Origin: Agaribacillus aureus
GTDB taxonomy: Bacteria > Bacteroidota > Bacteroidia > Cytophagales > Cyclobacteriaceae
Assembly: GCA_030442055.1 (NCBI GenBank)
Contig: JAUJEB010000001.1
Span: forward strand, 992,001-1,056,000
Direction: 5' to 3'
Length of the DNA stretch: 64,000 nucleotides
The notes beneath the pieces are model-generated. The model did no database searches and was not told the origin of the DNA. It was given only the letters and a program-made list of their open reading frames with translations. The stretch's first letter is position 1; the number at the start of each line of letters is the position of its first letter. The position numbers and the translations under genes are program-made. Positions 19,229-28,574 of this stretch are shown piece by piece.

Positions 19229-19777
19229 TCAGAGAAGCTCAAATTCCAGTCCCAGCTGACATTCATCATGATCTGAACAAACCTTCATGCCATTGAACCA
19301 CACGGAATGGGCGCCAAAAAAGTCACAACATTCATCTGAGGTAACAACACTTAGATCAGCGCGGATATCGATTACTTCCGAATCATTCAGGTAGAGCTTA
19401 TAATCAATTTCATGACAAACCACAAAGCTGATAACATTATTCGTATTTACTTTCAAAAGTGGTGGTGCATCAGTGGCAGTTGCGGCTTCCACACGAACGG
19501 AATTAATATTGTAACGATCGGGGTCTTGTATAAAAATGTCAACCCCATTCCGTAGTAGCTTAAAAGAAATATTGGCACATTTAACGGGGCAGGTGGTATC
19601 TGAACATCCTGAAGAACAATCCCCAAAAAAGACAGGCGCAAGAATTAAAAGTGTTAACAGGCGCTTTTTAATAACATTTGTCCATGGTATTATCTGAAAT
19701 GTAAAAAACAAGGGTTTATTCATGCCGGGCAGGTGAAGGCTTAAACAGCCCTTTTTAAATTTTTGAAGCAATGCCAT
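19229..19777 (-). CDS. Hypothetical exported lipoprotein-like protein, Cys-rich
   Basis: 182 residues with a hydrophobic stretch LLTLLILAPVFFGDC, whose Cys could be a lipobox Cys. A start at codon 19 (MNKPLFF, 19723) would give a shorter and more normal leader. The mature part has eight or more cysteines (GCSDTTCPVKC, DECC, CSDHDEC), as in extracellular disulfide-rich or metal-binding proteins. No family recognised. It lies alone between the amidase and rhlE, both on the same strand. Confidence 0.6.
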   Translation of the reverse strand: MALLQKFKKGCLSLHLPGMNKPLFFTFQIIPWTNVIKKRLLTLLILAPVFFGDCSSGCSDTTCPVKCANISFKLLRNGVDIFIQDPDRYNINSVRVEAATATDAPPLLKVNTNNVISFVVCHEIDYKLYLNDSEVIDIRADLSVVTSDECCDFFGAHSVWFNGMKVCSDHDECQLGLEFELL

Positions 19778-19872
19778 CTTCTTATGACTGTTAAAAAATT
19801 ATCGTATTCCCAATTATATAATCATATTGCCTCCTGGCCTTGGGGCCGATCAGCTAAAAATTTATCTTCTTT

Positions 19873-21144
19873 CTATTTTTTCTTCCTGTAAAATTTCGAA
19901 GAATTTGCTCCTTGTTGCTTTTTTTTCCTGGCCGCAAAGAACTCTTGCCTCTTCCGTTGTTTCTCTTTCTCAAATTCCTTTTTTTCCTGGGTGGTCATGG
20001 GTTTATCCGTTTGCGGGAAAGGGTTTTCTTTGACCAGCTCGATTTTCTTTTTAATTAACTTTTCTATGTCTTTTAAAAATGCATTTTCTTCCGGTTCGCA
20101 AATAGATATGGCAACACCATCTTCCCCGGCCCGGCCTGACCTGCCAATTCTGTGTACATAGGTTTCGGCGACGTTGGGAATATCATAATTGATCACATAC
20201 CTCAGCTTGTCAATATCGATGCCCCGGGCGGCTATATCCGTCGCTACCAATACCCTGATCTTACCCTCTTTAAACTGCCGCAAGGCTTTTTGTCTTTGAT
20301 TTTGGGCTTTGTCTCCATGTATCGCAGCTGTTGTAATGTTTTTCTTTTTCAGATGACGGGTGATTCTATCAGCACCGTGTTTGGTTTTTGAAAACAATAA
20401 CACCTGATCAATCTTTGGATCCTGAAGTATATGATAAAGCAGGTCTTTCTTATTTGCCTTGTTTGTGTAATACAGGTATTGCTGTATGGTTTCAGCTGTC
20501 GACGAAACAGGACTAACAGCTACCTTCCTTGGGTTCTTCAGAATTTTCCTGGAAAGTTCTACGATGTTTTTCGGCATAGTAGCTGAAAAAAACAGCGACT
20601 GCCTTTTCTCCGGTAACCTGGCAATGATTTTTCTAATGTCGTGGATGAATCCCATATCCAGCATCCGGTCGGCTTCGTCCAATACAAAGTATTCAATGTC
20701 ATTCAGGCTGATGAAACCCTGATCCATTAAATCCAGGAGCCTTCCCGGCGTCGCCACCAGAATGTCGGGACGCCTGCGCAACGCATCGATTTGCGGTCGC
20801 TGTGTTACTCCACCGAAAATAACGACGTTTTTGATACCGGTGAATTTTCCGTAGGTCGTAAAGCTCTCTGCAATTTGAATGGCCAGCTCTCGTGTTGGCG
20901 TTACGACCAGTGCCTTTATTTTGTGGGAACCGTTATGTTTTTGCCGGTCAAGAAAAAGGTGTTGCAGGATTGGGATGGCAAAGGCAGCCGTTTTACCAGT
21001 CCCCGTTTGTGCACTGCCCAACACATCGTCTCTGTTTAAGACGAATGGAATCGCTTTTTCCTGTATGGAAGTAGGTTCGGTATACTTTTCTTCTCTTAAA
21101 GCCTTCAAGATAGGGGGTACTAATTCCAGGTCTTCAAATCGCAT
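19873..21144 (-). CDS. rhlE: DEAD-box ATP-dependent RNA helicase, RhlE type
   Basis: Cytoplasmic RNA helicase used in ribosome assembly and RNA turnover. 423 residues: Q motif (F-x-x-PTSIQEKAIP), Walker A AQTGTGKT at about 42-49, PTRELA, GG, TPGRL, DEAD (VLDEADRML), SAT, then the second RecA domain with ARGIDI and HRIGRSGRAG. The tail (about 380-423) is very basic (KKKQQGANSSKFYRKKK), as is usual for RhlE and probably for RNA binding. Complete. Confidence 0.95.
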   Translation of the reverse strand: MRFEDLELVPPILKALREEKYTEPTSIQEKAIPFVLNRDDVLGSAQTGTGKTAAFAIPILQHLFLDRQKHNGSHKIKALVVTPTRELAIQIAESFTTYGKFTGIKNVVIFGGVTQRPQIDALRRRPDILVATPGRLLDLMDQGFISLNDIEYFVLDEADRMLDMGFIHDIRKIIARLPEKRQSLFFSATMPKNIVELSRKILKNPRKVAVSPVSSTAETIQQYLYYTNKANKKDLLYHILQDPKIDQVLLFSKTKHGADRITRHLKKKNITTAAIHGDKAQNQRQKALRQFKEGKIRVLVATDIAARGIDIDKLRYVINYDIPNVAETYVHRIGRSGRAGEDGVAISICEPEENAFLKDIEKLIKKKIELVKENPFPQTDKPMTTQEKKEFEKEKQRKRQEFFAARKKKQQGANSSKFYRKKK

Positions 21145-21443
21145 TATTCAATTGTTTTATCTGCATACAAAAATTGGCAATAAATATTACCCGTGAATAT
21201 GGAAGCATGCAAAGGTAGGTATTAAAGTAATACTTTTATAGTCCCCGCTTCATCTCAGGTACGCTGGTGCTTTCCAGATGTTCAATGATAACTCCTGCAC
21301 AGTTGCCAGTTATATCAAAACCAGCCCAATGGCTTTAATTCTACAGAAATTTCATGAAGTACAGTTTTTGTACAGTTGCCTGTCATTAAAAATTTCGGTA
21401 TGTAGCCGGATATTTGTTTATTAAAATGCCAAATGATTGAACC

Positions 21444-22802
21444 ATGCTAAAACTCGTAACACCAATCCTAAGCCAACTGTCAGGCCAGGCATCTCGTCCG
21501 GTCTTTGCTAAAACAAAGCTGCGAATATTTTTTTGGGGTCTGTTTTCCATCGTGCTGATCAGCTCCTGTACCACTACCACCGGACAAAAAGATGAACCTA
21601 ACCAAGCGGCAACAGCAGACCAAAAAAGTTTCCCATTTGTTTTGCCAAAAGAAAGACCAAATCGAAAAATGAGTGCTGCCATGGAACGAAACTATACCCG
21701 ATATATGGCTCCACGGCCAGAGGACAACGAATTGTTTACGCAATTCAGGTACACCAAACTCAACGGCCTGGACTATAATGGCGGCGACGGCACCATTACC
21801 AGGCGCGATCCGTCCAAGGTAATTTTCGTCGAAGGTAAATACTATGTCTGGTACACCTATCGCCACACCTCTACCCCTCCGCAAGGTGCCAAAAACAGTA
21901 ACGATACCATTCCATCCACGGACTGGGATTTGTGTGAGATATGGTATGCGACCAGCGAGGATGGATTTACCTGGGAAGAGCAAGGTGTGGCGGTACCGCG
22001 TCCCCCCAAACCTCAGGCCGGATGGCGATCGGTTTCGACCACAGATATTCTGGTCTGGGAAGGAAAGTATTACTTATACTACCAGGGCTTTTTGGAAACC
22101 AGCGGCAAGCGCGGAGATGACTGTCCGGTAGCTGTATCTTATGCCGATTCTCCGGATGGTCCATGGACGCCACATAATAAAATCGTAATTCCCAACGGCG
22201 AAGAAGGTGCGTGGGACCAATACTCAATTCACGATCCCTACCCTTTGGTTTATAAGGACAAAATCTATCTTTATTATAAGTCGGATTTTGATGGGGATCC
22301 AAGGCTGGTTCGCATGCAGGGCCTGGCAACGGCAGACAATCCATTAGGCCCCTTTACCAAACATCCCCTAAACCCGGTAATTAATTCGGGGCATGAGACA
22401 ACACTTTTCCCTTTCAAAACAGGCATTGCCGCATTGGTGATCAAAGATGGCAATGAGCACTTTACCGTACAATATGCCGAAGACGGTGTGAATTTTGAAA
22501 TAGCTTCCATCGTATCGCTCATGCCTACGGCAGCCGGTCCGTTTATCCCGGATGCCTTTACCAACACCAAAGACGGAAGAGGGATCACCTGGGGGATCTC
22601 ACATATCACCAATGCCACGGACTGGGACCATAACCATGCCGTATTGCTGCGATTTGATTGTGATTTAAGTTTGGATGTCCATGATCCGGAAATGAAAAAG
22701 CATAACAATTACTATAAACCGGAATTCTTCTACCAACACGGATTAAGTAAAAAACAAAAAGATAGGGTGCTCGAGGCAAATGAAAAGCTCAAAAGCAATT
22801 AA
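21444..22802 (+). CDS. GH117 family glycoside hydrolase lipoprotein (3,6-anhydro-L-galactosidase type)
   Basis: Predicted exo-acting alpha-1,3-(3,6-anhydro)-L-galactosidase, which removes the anhydro-sugar from neoagaro-oligosaccharides. 452 residues; lipoprotein signal with LISSC (Cys42), so membrane-anchored. The catalytic domain is a five-bladed propeller: GH117-like DGTITRRDPSKVIF gives the base/nucleophile candidate Asp122, QYSIHDPYPL gives Asp264, and SGHETTLFPF gives His317/Glu318. These are the expected acidic residues and the His pair of the family. A 30-residue N-terminal extension precedes the hydrophobic stretch. No agarase, sulfatase or SusCD pair is next to it. Preferred function rests on family; porphyran or other galactan fragments are possible. 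Confidence 0.8.
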   Translation: MLKLVTPILSQLSGQASRPVFAKTKLRIFFWGLFSIVLISSCTTTTGQKDEPNQAATADQKSFPFVLPKERPNRKMSAAMERNYTRYMAPRPEDNELFTQFRYTKLNGLDYNGGDGTITRRDPSKVIFVEGKYYVWYTYRHTSTPPQGAKNSNDTIPSTDWDLCEIWYATSEDGFTWEEQGVAVPRPPKPQAGWRSVSTTDILVWEGKYYLYYQGFLETSGKRGDDCPVAVSYADSPDGPWTPHNKIVIPNGEEGAWDQYSIHDPYPLVYKDKIYLYYKSDFDGDPRLVRMQGLATADNPLGPFTKHPLNPVINSGHETTLFPFKTGIAALVIKDGNEHFTVQYAEDGVNFEIASIVSLMPTAAGPFIPDAFTNTKDGRGITWGISHITNATDWDHNHAVLLRFDCDLSLDVHDPEMKKHNNYYKPEFFYQHGLSKKQKDRVLEANEKLKSN

Positions 22803-23056
22803 ACGTTGATCCACGCCAGAATTAAATAAGCCCATTTTTCCACAGAGTATAACAATTATGCCCTGCCCTGTCACCGGTGGGGCCGGTGGTATTCCAGCTA
22901 CCGGATGCATCAAAAACAAATTTCATAATAAAACAATAGCGAAATCGCCAAAAAAATTCGTTATTGGAATCGAAGTGAAAATTTAAGCGCCTGCCTTCAG
23001 GCCGTTTTTATGCTTAACAGATTTTCGAATTAAAACTAATCCACAGCGCCACAACA

Positions 23057-23683
23057 ATGAAAGAAACCATTCATTCCACCTTGCAGTTAATCAGGCTGGC
23101 AGAAAAGCTAAAATTTGAACTGCGCCACAGCTGGCTTTCCAACGGCCGTCGCGAAAGTGTGGCAGAGCACACCTGGCAAATGGCTTTAATGGCTATTTTA
23201 ATTCATAAATATTTATCACAACCCGTGAATTTGGAAAAAACCTTAAAAATGATTTTAATTCATGATCTGATTGAAGCAGAAGTCGGCGATATCCCTTTTT
23301 TCGAGAAAAGTCCCCGCAAAGATGCCAAACAGAAAATGGAGCAACAGGCCATAGAAAATATAAAAAATCAGCTTAACAGCGAAACCGGTGATGAAATCTA
23401 TGACCTGTGGTATGAATTTGAAGCATATAACACACCCGAAGCCAAATTCGCCAAGGCATTGGATAACCTGGAAGTACAGATACAGCACAACCTCGCACAG
23501 TTTGAAACCTGGGAAGAAATTGAGTACGATCTCGTGTATAATAAAATGGATCAGTACTGCGAGTATGACCCGTTTTTAAAAGAATTGTGCCAGGAGATTA
23601 AGGCTGAGGCCGAGGACAAAATGATCAAAGGAGGAATCGATGTACAATCCGTAAAAGCCAGGGCAACAAGACAAAACTCCTGA
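23057..23683 (+). CDS. HD-domain phosphohydrolase (YfbR/HDDC2-like)
   Basis: 208-residue cytoplasmic HD-domain protein. Metal-binding residues are in canonical places: His of RESVAEHTW (about 37), the HD pair in MILIHDLIEAEVGD (about 69-70) and a later Asp in KALDNLE (about 128-130). This arrangement fits the YfbR/HDDC2 group, several of which hydrolyse deoxynucleoside 5'-monophosphates; the true substrate cannot be read from sequence. Stand-alone gene with about 250 bp upstream. Confidence 0.85.
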   Translation: MKETIHSTLQLIRLAEKLKFELRHSWLSNGRRESVAEHTWQMALMAILIHKYLSQPVNLEKTLKMILIHDLIEAEVGDIPFFEKSPRKDAKQKMEQQAIENIKNQLNSETGDEIYDLWYEFEAYNTPEAKFAKALDNLEVQIQHNLAQFETWEEIEYDLVYNKMDQYCEYDPFLKELCQEIKAEAEDKMIKGGIDVQSVKARATRQNS

Positions 23684-23825
23684 TCTACACACCTTCACAA
23701 TCAAAAGCTGTCACGGCCACCTAAAAGAAAAACACGCCTAAATGTAGCCTGGCTTACATCTATGGCTTAACTATGTCCATTTGTGACTCGTAAATTGAAA
23801 TGTATCACAAGCTTATCCTGAAATT

Positions 23826-24257
23826 ATGAATGGACATAAACAATTTTATCGATTATCGCTGCTGATCTTATTTTTAAACATTGCGGTCAATGCCAACGCC
23901 CAGGCGGATAAAACACTGTATCAAGGTGCGTTTGAAGCTGACAGTTATTTCACTACTTTCGAGGGTTCCTGGAAAATAGTGCAAAACGACGAGCAGCTCT
24001 ACGTTGTATTGGGAAATGATTTTAAAGCCAAAAAGGCCCCTGATCTGCAAATATTTTTGTCAAAGCTGGTACTTGATGATATTAATGGTAAAAATGCCGC
24101 TTCCAAAGGCGCTCCATTGCTGGTGGCAAAATTGGATACTTTCAAAGGCAATGCCAGATACAAAATTCCCGGCAATCCCGATTTAAGCCTTTACAGGTCT
24201 ATTATTATTCATTGTGTGGAATACAGTAAGCTATGGGGCGGTGCCAACTTAAAATAG
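23826..24257 (+). CDS. Secreted DM13-domain protein
   Basis: 143 residues: signal peptide (to about NANAQ, 25) followed by one DM13 domain, recognised by the pattern LYQGAFE...GSWKIVQND..LYVVLGNDFKAKKAPDLQIFLS...YKIPGNPDLSLYRSIIIHCVEYSKLWGGANL. DM13 domains are thought to bind redox cofactors or act in electron transfer, and the conserved Cys near the end (HCVEYS) fits. It ends 10 bp from the convergent DUF547 remnant. Confidence 0.85.
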   Translation: MNGHKQFYRLSLLILFLNIAVNANAQADKTLYQGAFEADSYFTTFEGSWKIVQNDEQLYVVLGNDFKAKKAPDLQIFLSKLVLDDINGKNAASKGAPLLVAKLDTFKGNARYKIPGNPDLSLYRSIIIHCVEYSKLWGGANLK

Positions 24258-24266
24258 GCCATTAAC

Positions 24267-24785
24267 CTAACCTCTGATACTGAGCGATTCCAATTGCTCC
24301 TGAATTTTTTGAGGGGAAATGGCAAACTCCTGAAACTGACTTTTTCCCCGCGTGCTATGGCCCAAATAAAAGTATATCCTGGGATCTCTGAATTTTAACA
24401 GCAGGTATTTTCTTTCCAGCTTTTCAAGGGTCAGGTCCTGACCATTTATATTATGTCTTACCTCTTTAAAAAACTTCCCGCTTTTTAACAGTTTTTTATG
24501 TTTTTTATTAAACAGCGTTTCATGGATCACAATGATATTATAAGCATTAAGATAAAAGGCTTTGATCTCATCTCTTGACTTGTTTTCCAGGCTGATTTTC
24601 CCAATATCCTGATAAAGCTGCTGTATTTCGGCTGTCTGCTTTCGTATTTTTTTATAATCGACCTCGCCGTCCGTTACATAAGTCTGCAAAAATCTGTCAG
24701 TGTCCAGAAAAAATTTTTCCAGAGAAATCCCGTGGCAATAACTGGCACAAACAACCAAAAGAGATATTAAAATAGTTCTTTTCAT
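24267..24785 (-). CDS. Shortened DUF547-family secreted protein
   Basis: 172 residues with a signal peptide (to about HGIS, 21). Body matches the DUF547 family: a DGEVDYKKIRK segment, then FYLNAYNIIVIHETLF and QDLTLEKLERKYLLLKFRDPRIYFYLGHSTRGKS. In typical members (about 240-280 residues) the next motif contains an N-C-(A/S)-S-CP core and about 60 more residues. Here the Cys motif is replaced by GHSTRGKSQF and the protein stops shortly after at SLSIRG. It may be a decaying gene or a short variant. Convergent to the DM13 gene. Confidence 0.65.
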   Translation of the reverse strand: MKRTILISLLVVCASYCHGISLEKFFLDTDRFLQTYVTDGEVDYKKIRKQTAEIQQLYQDIGKISLENKSRDEIKAFYLNAYNIIVIHETLFNKKHKKLLKSGKFFKEVRHNINGQDLTLEKLERKYLLLKFRDPRIYFYLGHSTRGKSQFQEFAISPQKIQEQLESLSIRG

Positions 24786-24795
24786 GTGTTACAAT

Positions 24796-24848
24796 TTATT
24801 TTTCGGTCACATGGAACCTTTCATATTTGCTAAAATCATTTCCTTACG
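24796..24848. repeat. Copy 1 of a two-copy degenerate element around GGTCACATGGAACC
   Basis: About 53 bp with the exact 14-mer GGTCACATGGAACC (24805-24818), then CATATT and a TCATT..CCTTACG tail. The same string of words recurs at 41406-41456. It lies just upstream of the minus-strand DUF547 gene. Confidence 0.45.
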
Positions 24849-24903
24849 CCACCAGGTGGCTTTCTCCAGTGACCGAAGCCTTGCGCCTCCGCTGAAGCTT
24901 CGG
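24848..24903. repeat. GC-rich hairpin segment
   Basis: Contains two inverted repeats: GCCACC-A-GGTGGC (24848-24860) and CCGAAGC (24873-24879) with GCTTCGG (24897-24903). Composition is clearly richer in G+C than the flanks, as in fragments of dispersed intergenic repeats. No gene is evident here. Confidence 0.45.
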
Positions 24904-25274
24904 CGACACGCGGATGGCAAAGGACTCAGCGACATTCGGATCGTGATTAACCATCATAGCAAACATGCCGGTTTCATATCAGTAAATTTTACAGATAGCA
25001 AAAAGGTTAATTATCGGGTATTGCTCAAAGAGGTTTTTGTAAATAATATGTGTTGGTAAGTATTTACATGGATTTAACTGATTAAGGAATAATTAATCCT
25101 TTACGTTAAGCGATGAACTTAATTTTTAGGAGGATTTCCTATAAATATTCATCGTATCTCTGCGGGCAGAAATTTTAAATTTGAGCATCCGCGCAAAATT
25201 CGGTTAAACATTACCTGCAATTCATTAAATATACCGCGGGGAATCATCTGCTTATTTTATTATATTAGGCAAAA

Positions 25275-25370
25275 GGTTGCAAAATGTAACCGGGAGACAT
25301 AATTGGATGCTTTGAATCATGGTGATCGTTTTGGCCTGATGTCGGAAGCAAACCCGACCTATTATCTCCC
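25275..25370 (+). promoter_or_regulatory. Folded 5' leader candidate before the S33 hydrolase gene
   Basis: A small hairpin at 25275-25291 (GGTT...AACC) precedes a possible multi-branched fold. The outer helix pairs GGGAGA-(CA)-TAAT at 25292-25303 with ATTATCTCCC at 25361-25370; inside it GTCGG (25341-25345) pairs with CCGAC (25354-25358) and ATCA/TGAT closes a short stem. It ends 15 nt before the ATG at 25386. No known riboswitch class was recognised. Confidence 0.45.
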
Positions 25371-25385
25371 GCTCCTCTAAACAAT

Positions 25386-26840
25386 ATGATGGGTATAAAA
25401 CTTTATAGTATCAACCTGCTCCTTGCCTTGCCACTGCTGGTTACTGATGGATGCGACCGATCCGAAGGCCAGCTTTCACAAGATAAAAGCTGTCCCTTTG
25501 ATACTTCCGGGATGTCGGTCAAAATCAATTGCGGCTATTTGGAAGTACCAGAAAACAGAGCCAGCCCCAATGGCCGTACAATTGAAATTGCCTATGCTGT
25601 CATAAAGAGTAAAGACAGACATGCACAGCTGGAACCGGTAGTATATTTAATGGGTGGGCCAGGCGGCTCCAGCCTGAATAATATTCGATACTGGTCCCGA
25701 CACGCCATCGTAGAAAAACGGGATATGATATTGGTCGACCAAAGGGGTACCGGATTCTCCCGGCCGAACCTATGCCCCGAAGTTGGTCTGGAAACCGTCA
25801 ATGTAATGGCCAAAGATTTTTCTCCCGAGGAAGAGTATAAAAGGCTGAATGAATTGGCTATGGCCTGCAAAACTTCGCTTATCGCTTCCGGAATTGATTT
25901 GGGAGCTTTTAACAGCAAGGAAAATGCGGCAGATCTGGAGGACTTGCGAATTCATCTGGGACACGAAAAGTGGAACCTGTACGGAGGCTCTTACGGAACG
26001 AGGCTGGCCCTCACCATGATGAGAGATTACCCGGCAGGTATTCGAAGCGTCATACTATCCGGACCCTTCCCTCCTAACGCCAACATGTATGCCGAACTGA
26101 TCCCCAACTTTGACCGATCACTTAGCAAATTCTTTCAGGTATGCGAGGAAAATCCTGATTGCAATAACAAATACCCCGGATTAAAAGATAAATTCAGGGA
26201 AATTATACCCCAGCTGATTGACACGCCGGTAACTTTTGAATACCGGGGGCAGCCGTTCATCATTAACGCACAAGATGCACTTTTAATTATCCACCAACTG
26301 TTATATAGCAAAACTACGTTAGGCCAGGTGCCTGGATTTATCGAAGCATTGAAAAGCAAAGACGAGGAAGTTATTTCCAAGGCCTTAAAACCTTTATTAC
26401 AACGGTCTGGCGCCATTGATATGGGAATGTATTTTTCGGTGCAGGCCTTTGATGAATTACCCTTTAATGGCGCCGCTGAATATGCTCAATCCCTGGAGGA
26501 ATTGGATGACTATAAGCCGGGGTTGGCATTTTTCAATTCCGATGTCAGGATTTTACCGGAGTGGCATGATGCAAGGGCAGATGAAACAGAAAATTTACCG
26601 GTGGAAAGCAACATTCCAACTTTAATTTTGGTGGGGCAACTGGACCCGGTGACACCGCCATCCTACGCCGCACTAACGGCAGCCACCCTTCCCAACAGCT
26701 ATTTGTATGAATTCCCCCTTATGTCGCACAATTTATTCTCTTATTGCCCTACAGAGGTGTTTTTGGCCTTCCTGGATAATCCTTTTTCTCCACCAGAATC
26801 ATCTTGTACAAAGCAACTACCCTATATAAAATTCAAGTAG
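25386..26840 (+). CDS. Exported alpha/beta hydrolase, S33 (tripeptidyl aminopeptidase-like)
   Basis: 484-residue hydrolase of the prolyl/tripeptidyl aminopeptidase group. Hydrophobic N-terminus ending LVTDGC (Cys23), a possible but imperfect lipobox. Oxyanion motif GGPGGSS at about 90-96; nucleophile elbow GGSYGTRLAL (Ser about 203); catalytic Asp in LVGQLDPVTPP (about 430-440); His in MSHNLF (about 462). The C-terminal part matches the TAP-like domain. Several Cys pairs suit a periplasmic location. Predicted role is removing short peptides from the N-terminus of imported or surface-digested peptides. Preceded by the folded leader noted separately. Confidence 0.85.
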   Translation: MMGIKLYSINLLLALPLLVTDGCDRSEGQLSQDKSCPFDTSGMSVKINCGYLEVPENRASPNGRTIEIAYAVIKSKDRHAQLEPVVYLMGGPGGSSLNNIRYWSRHAIVEKRDMILVDQRGTGFSRPNLCPEVGLETVNVMAKDFSPEEEYKRLNELAMACKTSLIASGIDLGAFNSKENAADLEDLRIHLGHEKWNLYGGSYGTRLALTMMRDYPAGIRSVILSGPFPPNANMYAELIPNFDRSLSKFFQVCEENPDCNNKYPGLKDKFREIIPQLIDTPVTFEYRGQPFIINAQDALLIIHQLLYSKTTLGQVPGFIEALKSKDEEVISKALKPLLQRSGAIDMGMYFSVQAFDELPFNGAAEYAQSLEELDDYKPGLAFFNSDVRILPEWHDARADETENLPVESNIPTLILVGQLDPVTPPSYAALTAATLPNSYLYEFPLMSHNLFSYCPTEVFLAFLDNPFSPPESSCTKQLPYIKFK

Positions 26841-26929
26841 TTTAAAAGCTGTAAAAGCCTCTATATTTTTGCTGCTTTTTTAGCAAAAAATAACCCTGGC
26901 CTTTGTACCTTTAAGCCGTCTTTCACCAA

Positions 26930-27178
26930 GTGAAAATGTCGGGAATGGAAAAATATCAAAAGCTATTTATTTATGTTTTTTCCCTGATAATAGTTTATTA
27001 TTTCATTACCCGGATTCCCGTTTTTCCAGAGCAAATTTCGGCTATTCCTACCAAAAAAATTATCAAAGCTATCATAGGGTTAGCCATGGGAGCCGGGGCG
27101 CTTTGGATATATCTCAAAAAGGACGCTTCTTCAAACAGTAAGGTATCAAAAATAAAACATTGGAAAAGATGGATGTAG
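26930..27178 (+). CDS. Small two-helix membrane protein overlapping cydA
   Basis: 82 residues from GTG (26930); ATGs at 26936 and 26945 are alternatives. Two hydrophobic segments (about 10-25 and 43-62) and a basic, Lys-rich tail (KIKHWKRWM). Its end overlaps the cydA start by 19 bp. Not matched to a known family; it is not the DUF4492 type often placed before cydA. Position suggests a role with cytochrome bd. Confidence 0.6.
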   Translation: MKMSGMEKYQKLFIYVFSLIIVYYFITRIPVFPEQISAIPTKKIIKAIIGLAMGAGALWIYLKKDASSNSKVSKIKHWKRWM

Positions 27179-28560
27179 AAAGCCTATCCCGTTTGCAGTT
27201 TGCCTTCACAGCGATGTTCCACTATATTTTTCCTCCTTTCAGTATTGGCATGGGACTGCTGTTGGTGATCTATGAAAGCTTATTTCTAATCACGAAGAAA
27301 AAGATCTATGAAACCATCACCAGGTTCTGGATCAAAATTTTTGCGGCTAATTTCTCAGTCGGAGTTGCCACGGGCATCGTCCTGGAATTTGAATTTGGAA
27401 CCAACTGGGCTACCTATTCGCGGTTTGTGGGAGATGTATTTGGATCGCCTCTGGCTGCCGAGGGGATATTTGCCTTCTTCCTGGAGTCGGGATTCCTGGC
27501 AGTATTACTATTTGGATGGGACAAGGTGAAGCCGGGCGTACATTTATTTGCCACCATTATGGTGGCGCTGGGTTCAATCATGTCGGGCTTCTGGATTATT
27601 GTAGCCAATTCCTGGCAACAAACGCCGGTTGCCTACGAGCTGGTACAGGACGCCGGCGGTTTTACGCGCGCTGCTATCACGGATTTCTGGGCGATGGTGT
27701 TCAATCCCTCCACTGCCAGCAGATTTACCCATACCATCTTAGGTGCCTTCATCCAAGGTGCATTTTTAATATTGAGCGTTTCCGCCTATTATTTTATCAA
27801 AGGTGTCCATCTTGAATTTGCCAGGAAATCATTTGTCATTGCCCTGATTGTAGCCACCATCACCTCGCTGGCCCAACCCATTGCCGGCCACTACAGCGCC
27901 CATGTAGCCTATGAATATCAACCGGCGAAAATGGCGGCTTTTGAAGGGCTTTACGAAACACAAAAAAATGCACCGCTATATCTTATCGGGATTACAGATG
28001 AGGAGTCAAAGGAAACCAAAGGTATCAAAATACCCGGTGCTTTAAGTTATTTACTTGGCTGGCGCACAGACTTTGAGGTAAAAGGGTTAGATCAATTTGA
28101 CGCCAGAGATCATCCCCCTGTCAACGCAGTTTTTCAAAGTTATCATATTATGATTGTGCTGGGAAGTTTTTTTGTGGGGTTAACTTTACTTAGTCTGTTT
28201 CTCCTATGGAGGGGTAAGCTGTTCAGCCAAAAATGGCTCTTAAAAATTTATGTAGCGTCAGTGGTATTGCCCGTTATTGCCAACCAGGCCGGTTGGTATT
28301 CTGCGGAAAGAGGCAGGCAACCCTGGCTGGTATACGGCCTCTTAAGAACAGAGGATGGCGTTTCCAAATCTATTGTTGCCAGTGAAGTGCTGACATCATT
28401 AATTTTATTCGGCATCATCTATCTACTGTTGTTTTTTGCCTGGATTTACATTCTCGACAAAGAGATAAAACATGGTCCCGGCTCCTTAAAACAACTGGAA
28501 ACTAATTATCCTGACAGGCAGGAACGCATAGACATCATTACCAGAAAACAAAAAGATTAA
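27160..28560 (+). CDS. cydA: Cytochrome bd ubiquinol oxidase subunit I
   Basis: Heme-bearing subunit of the high-affinity terminal oxidase, in the inner membrane. 466 residues, about 9 transmembrane helices. Early FHYIFPP region carries the axial His for heme d/b595; the helix around [17 protein letters not shown] carries the conserved glutamates of the oxygen-site and proton path; [18 protein letters not shown] is typical. The quinone-binding side has GRQPWLVYG. The protein is shorter than the E. coli one mainly in the Q loop. A start 3 codons later (MDVESLS) is possible. Followed by cydB 15 bp on. Confidence 0.95.
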   Translation: MEKMDVESLSRLQFAFTAMFHYIFPPFSIGMGLLLVIYESLFLITKKKIYETITRFWIKIFAANFSVGVATGIVLEFEFGTNWATYSRFVGDVFGSPLAAEGIFAFFLESGFLAVLLFGWDKVKPGVHLFATIMVALGSIMSGFWIIVANSWQQTPVAYELVQDAGGFTRAAITDFWAMVFNPSTASRFTHTILGAFIQGAFLILSVSAYYFIKGVHLEFARKSFVIALIVATITSLAQPIAGHYSAHVAYEYQPAKMAAFEGLYETQKNAPLYLIGITDEESKETKGIKIPGALSYLLGWRTDFEVKGLDQFDARDHPPVNAVFQSYHIMIVLGSFFVGLTLLSLFLLWRGKLFSQKWLLKIYVASVVLPVIANQAGWYSAERGRQPWLVYGLLRTEDGVSKSIVASEVLTSLILFGIIYLLLFFAWIYILDKEIKHGPGSLKQLETNYPDRQERIDIITRKQKD

Positions 28561-28574
28561 AAATTGTCATAAAA

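Noticed and set aside
19067-19276. Plus-strand frame of 69 codons between the amidase and the Cys-rich protein gene
   Set aside because: No family, no clear promoter, and it overlaps the more convincing minus-strand gene by about 50 bp.
24784-25059. Plus-strand 91-codon frame
   Set aside because: Covers the repeat and GC-rich hairpin segment; the translation has no protein-like features.
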